Positions 25,001 to 35,200 of a DNA stretch of 64,000 bases are shown here, one piece after another. This stretch comes from Toxoplasma gondii ME49. Lineage: Eukaryota > Apicomplexa > Conoidasida > Eucoccidiorida > Sarcocystidae. The notes under the pieces were generated by a model that saw only the letters and a list, made by a program, of their open reading frames with translations, did not search any database and was not told where the DNA came from. The position numbers were made by a program, and so were the translations under genes. Within the stretch, counting starts at the first letter, position 1, and each line of letters begins with the position of its first letter. The stretch spans positions 4,189,529 through 4,253,528 of the forward strand of contig NC_031480.1 in the NCBI RefSeq assembly GCF_000006565.2. Direction: 5' to 3'.

Positions 25001-25422
25001 ATTTGTACAGAATTCAGATTTCTCTTTCACCTCGCGAACGCAGATTCTCGCTTGCGAAAACTGCGTTGGGAGAGCGAGGCTTTCTTCCTCTTTTACGAGG
25101 AACAACGGGGAGCCGCTCTCAAGAGAAGTATTTTCCTCAGAACACACGGCGCGCGCCGCCGCCATCGAAGTCTGGCGGAAAGCCTCGGGCGAGACGCGAA
25201 TCGATTTCTTCGCCGACTGGTCCGTTAATCATCGAAAACAACAGGGTCCCCGCGCATGCAAGTCTTTGAATTTCCCTCGCTGCTTCACCACATGCTCGAT
25301 CGAGGTTTCGGCATGCAAGAAGGCTCGAGTTTTTTCCGTCGGATCACAAAACGCCGCCAACTCGTCAGGCCATTTGCTTCGTTTTTTCGGGCAAATGGGA
25401 GAGGCCAAATGAAGTTGAAAAC
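22013..25422 (-). CDS. Unidentified spliced minus-strand gene, ends unresolved
   Basis: Three exons are well supported: 25289-25422, 25031-25216 and 24839-24960. They are bounded by ccacag|, |gtgaag, gaccag|, |gtgaaa, tttgcag| and |gtttct, and join in phase. They encode soluble-looking sequence with segments [40 protein letters not shown] and [20 protein letters not shown]. Further coding-like segments on the same strand lie at about 24480-24620 ([20 protein letters not shown]), 23780-23960, 23150-23265 ([16 protein letters not shown]), 22797-22900 ([20 protein letters not shown]) and 22172-22330 ([20 protein letters not shown]). Their splicing was not solved. No family was recognised. PI-PLC starts cleanly just downstream on the same strand, so this is most simply a separate gene. 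A very long PI-PLC leader is the alternative. The first exon, between 25423 and about 26500, was not found. Confidence 0.55.
23280..23775. repeat. 500-bp pyrimidine-rich tract (CTTCT-like)
   Basis: Nearly pure C/T on the plus strand (TCTCGCTTCTTT-type words), hence polypurine on the sense strand of the minus-strand gene. It lies between two coding-like segments, so it is probably an intron. Confidence 0.85.
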
Positions 25423-25591
25423 CTGTGGGAGCTCGGCTGTTGCTAACCTGTCTGCTGCGCTGTCTTGTGTCTATACGCATTCTACTCATGCATTTCTCAG
25501 CGGGACCATCTTCTCCGTTGTCTACTCTGTGTGAAACATTTGGGTACGATTTGCTCCTTCTACGCACAAGCTGTACAGTGTCTATCCAGCA

Positions 25592-25608
25592 TATATATGT
25601 ATTTGTAT

Positions 25609-25658
<50 letters not shown>

Positions 25659-25672
25659 ATATATATATATAA

Positions 25673-25720
<48 letters not shown>

Positions 25721-25737
25721 ATATATATATATATATA
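25592..25737. repeat. (TA)n microsatellite
   Basis: About 145 bp of TA repeats with regular AAATATATAA interruptions, upstream of the first supported exon of the 22-25 kb gene. Confidence 0.95.
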
Positions 25738-26558
25738 CGTGTACGCGTGTGTAAGTGTATGATCTCTATGCTGCGCCGGTAGGACGTAGGTAACACTGTT
25801 ACATACATTTCTATGGCATTCCGTTTTATATGAATACAGACCATCATCGGTATACACGACTGTAGACAGAAGACTGTCCGGTTATCTGCGAGCGGTGCAA
25901 CGCCTGGCTGTGTCTCACGGTTTCGAGCATGTCCGTCGACTGTTTGTGTTTTTTTTCCACGCGCCTTTTCTTCGAAGTAGGAAAGAAAAGCAAATGCCGA
26001 GATGGGGGCGAAGGCAACGCACAGAGAGGGCGAGGACGCCTCACGCGAAGAGCCACTGCTGGCGTGCATCAGCGTCCTCTCTGTCGATCTGCCTTCTTCT
26101 GAAATGTGGACGTTTCCGATTTGCCTTTCCTTCACCATTTATTCGACGTATCGGCCATTTGGAGAGCTGCAAACAGTCTGTCTCGCGTGCGACTTTCCTT
26201 TTCGTCTCCGTCGATCTCCAGGGCCTTTCGCGAATTTCAGGCCTTCATGAGACGCCTGGAAAGCCTGCATCCTCAGCGCTTGACGCCCGATACGGACGCA
26301 GTTTGTGTCTCCCTCCCGATGCGAGGGGAGAAACAGTCACTAGGATAGAAAGAACACAGAGACGCTTGTCGGCCTCTCGCGTTCCCCACCGCCATCGCAC
26401 AGCTCGCGAGGCGCCGAGGCGCCGGAGACCTCTGTGTCGAGAACCGCCCGCCGAAAAGCTTCCGCGCGAACTGCAAGAGTCGACCGTCTTTTGGCTGCCT
26501 GCAGACCTCGCTCTCCCGCCTTCTCAGGACCTTCGCACTCCCGCGCTTGCCTCTCACA

Positions 26559-29500
26559 CTACGCTTGGCCTCCGCCACCGCCAGTCTCGCCGTCCTCTTC
26601 GTCTGTGTCCCAGCGGCTTCCTTCTTCTGAGGGCATTTCGCGAGTCGCCACAACCGAGTAGCCGCCTCGAGTCTTCCCCAGCTGCTTCTCTTCCGCTTCG
26701 TCAGGCCATTTCGTGAAGGCTCCACCCGCTTCCGCGCCCTCGCGTCGGGCGTCTAGACACCCCAGCTCGACGGCGCTGTCCGGCGCGCGCGCCGCTGCCT
26801 CGCGCTCAGCCTCTCTTTCCTCGATTTCCTTGCGTCGGTTCGCAGCAACGCGATCTGTGGTGTACGTCCAGTGCAGCAGAAAGTAGACGAACACGGAGGC
26901 GATCCACGGGCCGACCGTCGTACACAGAAGCGCCTTTCCAAGCGCCTCGGCATTCACCTCTTCTTCACTCGGATTGGGAGGGAACGCGCTGTCGCCCTGC
27001 GCTCCTCCATCAGAGAAAACAGAGGGCGGAGGCGACGAAGAGGACGAGAGAGAAAGGAGCGCGGGAGACGACGACGGAGAAGAAGAGGAGGACGAACGGT
27101 GTTTCCGCAGCGGCTTCGTGTACCCAAACGCCTGCTGCGCCAGCATGCCTACCACGGGAGCTCCAAGGAGAGCAGAGCCAATGCTCTCCATCGTCGAAAA
27201 CTGAAAAAACAGGGTGACAGGAGGAAAAAGGGAGAAATCAAGAGCAGTGAATTTCTAACAAGCAGTGCGAGTCTGTGGTGGCTGTTCGCTTCTCTCGAGT
27301 CTACATTTCGCTCTCCCCTTCCCCTTCTCACGATCGCTCTCTCTCTCTCGCCTCTCCCCACACTCCTCTCATTCAGCCGCCAGCTCTTGCCTGCTCCTCC
27401 CCCTGTTAGCCTCTCTCTCTCTATACGCCGTCCTGCCCGCGCTACAGAGGGTGAATGCCCTCAGCCGCATTTCAGGTTCGCGCGAAGCTTCCGGATGTCG
27501 ACATCCTCGTTCTGCCCAGGGCGGTGCGGTGCCTCTCCCTGTTTCTCAGCTACTTCCTCAGCGACGCGAAAGAACGCACCAGACTGAAGACTGTTGCGCG
27601 GTGTCTCGGCAGAACGATCTCCGTCAAAACCGGCCTGTTGACGCCGACCCCCGGCCACCCTGCCATGAAGCCGATGAGGGTGGAGAGACCGAGGAAAAGT
27701 GGAAAGCTGCTCGCGCGCTTCGGCACTACGGAGAGGACGAGAAACATGAGAAGCGCGCGCGTCAGAATCGCCAGCTGGGCCAGCACAGGCCGCCCTTTAT
27801 TTGGATACAAGCGGTGCACCTTGTCTCCGAGACGCCCCACCACGGGCGCGACCAACATCGCCGCTATCCAGCTCGCGGAGACAGTGAACGAGGCTTGCCA
27901 GTCCGCCAAGCCGCAGTACTGGAAAAACATCACGATGAAATTCAACGCGCTCCTCGGCATCCCGTTCAACACTCCCTGAAAAGGCAGAGCGCGCGGGCAA
28001 GGTACACAGAGGAACCCTCTTGGAAGCGAAGCAGCAAACGAGCAAGCGAGCAAAAGAGCAGGAGAAGGGCCAGGCGCAAGCCTTCGACGCTCTCCTCAGT
28101 CCGAGAAGACGAGAAAAGCGCATAACATTGCGCGTCTCGAGGAGATACGTTTCGCGGGCGGGAGTCTCAGCGACGACAGTGTGGTTTCAGCTCATTCTCA
28201 ACGAACAAAGACGTTCGATGCTTACGTCTACCTTCATGGCGAGTCACACTGCCGTACGAGCAGTCGACCATGACGCTCGTGCTCAAGCATGTTCAAACTT
28301 AAATACCGGCCAGACGCACAGGTAGCCGCAGACACACCTCAAAATACATACATATGATATCTCTATAGCGATATCGTGTATGTATAAACATCTCGAGACA
28401 CTGTTTTAGCGACCAGTCAACCACCCAAAGGGAGATATCAACGCAGGCGAGGGATCACGTCTGCGTCCATCTAAAATGTCTCTATCCGTCTATGCATATG
28501 CGTATGGTCGTCTATGCTCATTCCGATAATCTGCAGGCAAACATGTACACTGAGTTGATCGAACGCCACACTAGAGATGTGGAGAAACCGGTCTGAGAGA
28601 ACGTTTTCGAGACTGCAACCTACGAGGAGGAGCATGACACCGAAGCTCGGGGTCCGAAAGACGTAGCCGAGACTCAAAAGCGCGGCTGCATGCCTTTTTG
28701 CCTTCTGCATGCAGCCTTCCGCTCCACAGACTGTCTTTGGCAGACACGCAGGCGAAGACGAGAGGGAAGCAGACCGAGACGGAGAAGTCGAAGAAGACAG
28801 AGAAGAAGACGGAGACGGAGAAAGCAGCCAGGAGAGGGCAATGCCGAAGGCCACCGAGAGGCAGCCGACGAAGGCGAATGAGACGCGCCAGCCCTGCACA
28901 AAGCAAAACCGAGATGAGAGAAGCGCGGAAGCGGACGTCGCGCGCGAGTCCTGCGAGAAATCTCAGAATGGACACCGATCGTCGAGCTACGGTCTGCCCC
29001 GCGTCAGTGCCGGCTTATCTTTTGTGACTGCGTCAAAAACGCTTCTCTGCACAACTCCTGCAAAGACGAACATCTCAGAAGGCAAGTACGAGAACATGGT
29101 GAAATCGAGGAAGAGAGGAGAGACGAAAGAGACGACAAACAGAGGAGGTGAAACGCGCCGAAAAGCGCGGATCTCGACACCGACCTACGCAGCCCCCATT
29201 TCTCTTGCCCTGCTTGACTCAGTCTCATGCTGTGAGCACATCTCCCATCTTCTGCCTTCGTTTCTCTTCTCCGTAGCGCCCCTCTTCCGCCGCCTTCCGT
29301 TCCCCGCCTTTCCAGCCCAACTGTGCATGCGAAGGATTTATTTTGAACTGTGCATGCGAAGGATTTATTTTGAACTGTGCATGCGTGTTGGCCTCGCGTC
29401 TGACTCACTGCGACGCCGGAGAAGACCATCGCGGAGAGGCCAGTGGTGAGCATGACAGCGAGCATGCGGCCTGTGCTCTGAAAGAAACTCATGTTGCCAA

Positions 29501-30374
29501 AGGCAGTTCCGCGTTTTTCGCTCGAGACCAGTTCGCCGAGAATCTTCTGCGAAACGGGGCCGAGCACGGCCATCAAAACGCCCGAGGCGAGCATCAGCGG
29601 CATCAGCTGCCATTCGTGGGTCAGGAGCGCGAGGAGGAGTGTACATACACCCCAGCCGACGCAGGAGACGCGGAGAATGAGTTCCGTTCCATCTCGGCCG
29701 TCGCTCGCGTCGGGATCTGCAAAGGCAGGCGCCGTCCGAGAAGCTGAAAGGCGAGCGTCTCCGCGGCCGAACGCTGGGCCGCTGAGAGCGTCGACGGCGA
29801 CCCCCCAGAGCGGGCAGCAGAAGGCATGCGCGAGTCTGGCGAGAGAGGAAGCGCTGCCGAGAACCGTGGGTGAGAAGTGGAGCTGAGCCTCCAACGCTTT
29901 GTACGCTGCAGGCAGCAGCTGGTCGGTTGCGCCGTGGAGAAAAGAGTAGAAGAAGGTGCACAGAACGAACCGCGAGGCGCCAGGAGAGGCAGTCACAGGA
30001 GGGAGAACCATCTCCGATAGGGCTCGCGCGCTGTACGTACACCTGGAGACGCAGCGGGGGCGGGTGAGACGCGACGGCAGTGAGGAAGGCAGCGCCTCGT
30101 CGGAGTCGGAGAAGTCGTCGGCATCGTCGAAGAGAGTGAGATTTGGATTGGCAGGGGATGAGGGAAGCAGACTACGGCCGACAGGACGCGGCGGAGATGC
30201 GAAGGAAGAGACCGACGAGAGCGAGGAAACGTCCGAAGGGTCGACGGGGGGGAGATCAATCCGCGGATTGAACATTCGACGCTTGTCGGGCGAGAGGCGA
30301 GAAACCCCGACAGTCGAAGCTGGCGGAGACGAAGAACGCGTAGATGCCGAAATCGAAGGCGGGAGACGCTCCAT
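26559..30374 (-). CDS. Major facilitator superfamily transporter
   Basis: Exons 29409-30374, 28624-28893, 27580-27975 and 26559-27200 join in phase 0 at every junction and give 757 residues. The ATG at 30374 starts a 120-residue cytosolic N-terminus rich in Ser, Pro and Asp. The first membrane bundle follows (SRFVLCTFFYSFLHGATDQL, then WGVAVDAL after helix 2 as in the MFS loop, and a long variable loop). Exon 2 has WRVSFAFVGCLSVAFGIALS and a Ser-rich, Cys-containing central loop. Exon 3 has NGMPRSALNFIVMFFQYCG and VVGRLGDKVHRLYPNKGRP, the second-half copy of the GRxxD..GR/K loop motif. Exon 4 has the last helices around FSTMESIGSALLGAPVVGML and WIASVFVYFLLHWTYT, then a charged tail of about 90 residues. 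The substrate cannot be read from the sequence. It shares its upstream region with MetAP1. Confidence 0.88.
29319..29385. repeat. 27-bp tandem repeat containing TGCATGC
   Basis: Two exact 27-bp units plus 11 bp of a third (ctgtgcatgcgaaggattta...), in intron 1 of the MFS gene just after its donor. Each unit carries one TGCATGC word. Confidence 0.95.
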
Positions 30375-32208
30375 CGTGGAAGGAGAGGAGAGAAGAAGAG
30401 GAGAGAAGAAGAGGGAAAAAGACGAGAAGAGAAGAAGAGGAGAGACGAAGAAGAGGAGAGAAGAAGAAGAGGAGAGAAGAAGAGGAGAGGAGACTGCAAA
30501 GCAGAAGTACGGACAGGCGAAAGCGGAACAGCAAGGAGTAGAAGACGAAGAAGCAGATGCACAAAAAAAAGAAAAACGCCGAAGGAGATGGAGGAAAGGA
30601 CAGAAGCGAAGGAAACGACAGAAAGGAGAAGTAGGAAAAGACAAAGAGGAGGACGGCGAGGAGACGTCAGCGGCGGTGGTCCGATGAAGGGGAGACGACA
30701 AGTACAAGAAGAAGATGCGAAGGGAAAGGCGCCTCTGCTCCTTGGAAAGAGGAGAAATAAATGAAGAACTGTGAAATTGAGGGGAGACAAAAGGTCAGAA
30801 ATGTCAAAAAGTGATGAACTCTCATCGAGCGGCTTCCGACCCATCAAAGGAGACGAGTCACTTCTCGTTTCTCATTTTCGCGGGGAAGCTCTCGGGAACC
30901 ATTTTCCTCTGCGGCAATCATTCCCTGATATCGTGTTTCTTTCCTCTCTTTTCATTTTTTTCTCCTTTCTTCTCCTTCCTCGACCGCAGAGCTGACTCTA
31001 GACGACAGGCACGCAGAGGCACAGTCGTCCGGAGAGAAAGACAAAACTCTGCACCTCTCTCTCGTCTGTCGAGACCGTGTATAAACATTTCTCTTTTCTC
31101 TTCTGTCTCTCGACATGCCCTTCCAGCGGCGTCGTCCACGCAGACGACGAATCCGTTCCCGTTTCTCTGCCCGTGGGCTCGATTGTCTGTAAACAGCTCA
31201 GCCAGACACCCGACTTTTCTCTCGCGTTTGCGCAGAAGACACGAGGGCGGGAGAAATCGCACTGCCCCAGGGAGTGAGGCTGCGCAGCAGCATTTCGGTG
31301 TGTTTGAGAGGTGAAAAAGCAGGCTACAATGGACGCAAAAAGATTTTAGGAGGCTTCCACTCGACCTTTGGAGCGGAAGGACGCGAAGGTCCCGATGTGC
31401 TGCCTCACGACCTCCTGCGCCTCGCACGAGAGACTGCATGCGGGTCGTCGTCCCCGTCGACTCGCCGTCTCGCGTTCTTCAGGCGATTGTGCCATCTTGA
31501 AAAGAAACTTCTTCTTGGGGGAAGGATCGAAACGGAACAAAGGAGAGAGGAAAATCTCTGCTCGCTCGGCGACATTCTCGAAGCCTCTCTCTCACGCCTG
31601 CTCCGTTCCCAGAGCTTTCGCGCGGCGCATGCGTCGTGTATGTACACTGCAAGTCGCCCACGGCTTTGACGCTCGCGGCAACGGGCGAAACACTTGGGAG
31701 AGGCCGGAAAAAGCTTCTTTCGGCTTTTCTGAGGGTCTCTTGCTTTCTTCAGAACCGACGTTGTCTTGTTCGTCGCCTCTCGGTTGTCCACGTTGACTTC
31801 TTCTCGAGTCCAGCCTCGCGGGAGATACACGCTCGATTCTTCTGACTCGGCTGTCTCCTGATCCTGATCCGTTCTTCCGCCCTTTTATCTTTCTTTATCT
31901 TTCCTCTTTTTCCTCTCCAGTCTTCTGACTCTGCCTACCTTTCTTGTTGGCTTCGCAGCCTCCCCTCTCCAATCTTCAGAGGCCTTTCTCTAAGCCTTCC
32001 CGCTCGCGGTGGCTGCTTTTTGTCTGCTTTTTGTCTGCTTCCCTTCGCTACTCGCTACTCGGCGTCTTCGCGGTCTCGCCTCTCTTTGCTCCGGCCTCCG
32101 GTTTCTGCTCCGTCGTCGGCCTTGCTTCTCGCTTCGCTCTCCTCTCTGCACTCCTCTTCTCTTTGTCTCGGTTTCCCGCCGTTCCTCCTCCCTTCGCTCG
32201 CCGGGAAG
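30375..32208. promoter_or_regulatory. Divergent upstream region of the MFS and MetAP1 genes
   Basis: A 1.8-kb spacer between two divergent starts. The MFS side is strongly GA-rich (about 30375-30700, AGAAGAGGAGAGAAG words) and the MetAP1 side is CT-rich (about 31850-32200), giving mirror-like skew toward each start as expected of long 5' leaders. GCATGC words occur near 31437 and 31628, the second beside a GTGTATGTACAC palindrome (31636-31647). No TATA box is evident. Confidence 0.6.
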
Positions 32209-35200
32209 ATGGTGGACACTGCCGCTTCTGCAGACTCCGCGCGGGCGCCAGGCGACCAGGTGCGTTGCGAAGGATGTGCAAGAGAGGTGAAGCCTGAGCT
32301 GCTCTGTCCGACCTGCGTCAAACTCGGCATTCAGAGCAGCTACTTCTGCTCGCAAAGCTGCTTCAAGGAGAACTGGAAGAAACACAAAGACGTCCACGCC
32401 GTCTTTAAGCTCCTCCAGAAAAAAAACCAGGAAGCCGAGACCTCCGCAGAAACCGACCTCGCCAAGTTCAATCCGCAGGACCGGAATACTTGGCGCAACG
32501 ACCCGCATCTGCGGTAAGTGCATTGTGGATGGTCGAAGAACAACGCGGTTTCCACCGACTCAGCGACGCTCCAGAAAGGTCCTGCATGCATGCAGAGTGT
32601 CGGGTCCTGGCGCGGGGCCTCGGCTCAACGCGTCTGCGTCGCGACTTGTTTTCAGGCACCTTCCCATCCGCAGCTTCTGAGACGCAAAACGCGAGACAAC
32701 CTCTTGTTTTTCGCTGTCCGTACTCACTTACCCATCAACGCATGTAGCTGCGTGCAGGTATTTTCTGAGACGTCAATCTTTCTTCTCTCCTGTTTTCTCT
32801 CTCTTCTCCTTCCTTCTGTCCTGTTTCCTCTCTCTTCTCCTTTCTTCTCTCCTGTTTCCTCTCTCTTCTCCTTTCTTCTCTCCTTTTGCTCTCTCTTCTC
32901 CTTTCTTCTCTCCTGTTTCCTCTCTCTTCTCCTTTCTTCTCTCCTGTTTCCTCTCTCTTCTCCTTTCTTCTCTCCTTTTGCTCTCTCTTCTCCTTTCTTC
33001 TCTCCTGTTTCCTCTCTCTTCTCCTTTCTTCTCTCCTGTTTCCTCTCTCTTCTCCTTTCTTTTCTCCTGTTTTCTCTCTCTTCGCCTGTCACACTTTACG
33101 CCATTTCTCTCTTCGTTTGCCCTGCGTCCTCTCTCTGTCGGTGCCTCGGCTTCGCGGCGGCCTCGGGAGTGTTTACGCAGCTTGGGTTGCATGTTCTCCT
33201 GGGTCTCTATGGGGTCCCTCCCCGAGGGAGGAAACGAGTACCACGTCAAGGGCGGTTCGCGCCTCTGGTTCTTGTGTTTCTACAGCAGCAAGTCGTTTTG
33301 CATCTTTTTCCAGCAGCGCTCCTCTTTCTGTTTTCGTCGGCTTCCAGTGTGCGTCGTTGCTTCTCCTGTTTCGTCTCCTCCAGGAACTTTCTTTCTTTTT
33401 CCTTCACGGGGGAGTTGAGGCCTTGGCCCATCCTGCAGTGCATGCGTTCGGTGCCTCCCCACATTCAGCAGCCAGACTACGCACTCTCGGGCGTCCCTCA
33501 GTCCGAACTCGACTCTCGACGGAAAAGCAACGTCCACGTTCACTCTGAGGAGGAAATCCAGGTGAGGTGTACAGCGACCTGGGGACACAGAGCGGCGCGC
33601 CGAACTGGAAGACGCGCCTTTCGGCTCAGGCCTCCATGGCCGCCTCGGCGTTTCTCCGCTGCGTTTCTCCGCTGCGTTTCGTCTTTCCGTTCTGTCGCGT
33701 ATTGGGGCTTCTCCTTCCTCGTCGGAGGCTCCGTTCTCGGTGTCACCTCCGTTTCGCCTGCAGCCTTGTGCGTCTCTTCTCTCTGCTTTTCGATGTTCTT
33801 CCACTGCTTCTCCTGCGTCCGCGGTTCGCCAGGGGCCTCCGGCCTGGACGGAGCCTCTTGTACATCGTCCATTCTTTGAATTTCGTCCATTTTTTGGATT
33901 TCGTCCTTGTCCTTGCCTGTGTCCGCGGGTCGTTTTCGTCGCTCTTCTGCGACTGCGGTGTCCTCGAGTTCTCGACATTTGCTCGACCATTTCACAGGTC
34001 GAACGTTGACGCTGTCTACGCGTTCGATGGCTCTCCGACGTTCTGCAGCGTCTGCGAGAGACATGCCTCCTGGGCCGCCGAGCCTTGGACTACGCGCACA
34101 GCCTCGTGAAGCCCGGCGTCACGACAGAGGAAATAGATGCGAAGGTGCATGCATTCATTGTGGACAATGGAGGATACCCTTCCCCCCTGAACTATCAACA
34201 ATTTCCGAAGTCCTGCTGCACTTCCGTCAACGAAGTCATTTGTCACGGCATCCCGGACTTCCGGTAAGAACTGAAGCTGTCTCATGTCCGGTATCGACAG
34301 GTCTCCATACGTCCACTTTCCTCTCGTCCTAAAGCATCTGTATGCTTGTGTCTCTCTGCGTCTCTCTGCCCTACCTATACCTCTGTCTGTCCATCTGGAA
34401 TTACGTTACGTTTTTACGGACCTAACGTTATCACTCTGTGTGAGTCCATCTGCCTACTTACATGTCAACTTGCATATCTAACTGTGCCCGTGTATTTACT
34501 CATCAATCTACTTGTTTGTCTGTATCTACCAGCATCTATCTGTGACTCTCTACCTGCGTCGCTCTCCTGCTTTTCATCTACCTTTTCTATCTATCTGTCT
34601 TTTGTACTGTGGGATCCATGTATCTATGATTATATACAGCGATACATGTCCACATCAAGTTACGCATCAGTCTGTCCATCTGAACTGTATGTACCTTCAC
34701 TGAAATGTGAATGCGTATATACGGGCATATATATATAAATGCATTTATGTAGGACTGTATACGTATGTGCAGAAAGAGCGGTATTTTCGTTTTGTGCCCC
34801 GTTGTAGGCGCATTGGTTTCGTTTTGCATGCTTGTGCAACGGACGTTGTATCCTCACATGATGTGTACATTGGCCTTTAAGATGCATGCGAAGAAAAAGA
34901 TTTCTTGTCTCTCGTTCTGCACCTCTGTGCGAACGCGTTTGCGTCTCCCATCAGGGTAAATGCCCCTAGGCAAGTATCCACACATATCCGGTATCCTTTC
35001 CCCTCTAAAAACCATTTTGTCGTAGCGTATGCATATTTATATGCGTCTGAAGAGAGCCTACCTGCGCTCATCTATCATAATATATATATATATATATATA
35101 CATATATATATGTATATTTATATTTGCGTGCGGTGCGCGCTGAAGAGGTATGCGTTGCATGACCTGTTCGGAAGACTCGGAGACAGCGGGGTCGTCTGCG

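Noticed and set aside
29639..29650. Possible insertion-element termini formed by the palindromes
   Set aside because: Neighbouring copies lie in unrelated unique sequence with no shared internal segment, target duplications or transposase, so they are not ends of one mobile element.
32787..33085. CRISPR-like regular repeat array
   Set aside because: The units are contiguous with no unique spacers, low complexity, and inside a eukaryotic intron.
32518..33879. Plus-strand open frame of 453 codons
   Set aside because: It is MetAP1 intron 1 and intron 2 sequence held open by the pyrimidine minisatellite. It crosses the true exon 2 in another context and has no conserved sequence of its own apart from that exon.
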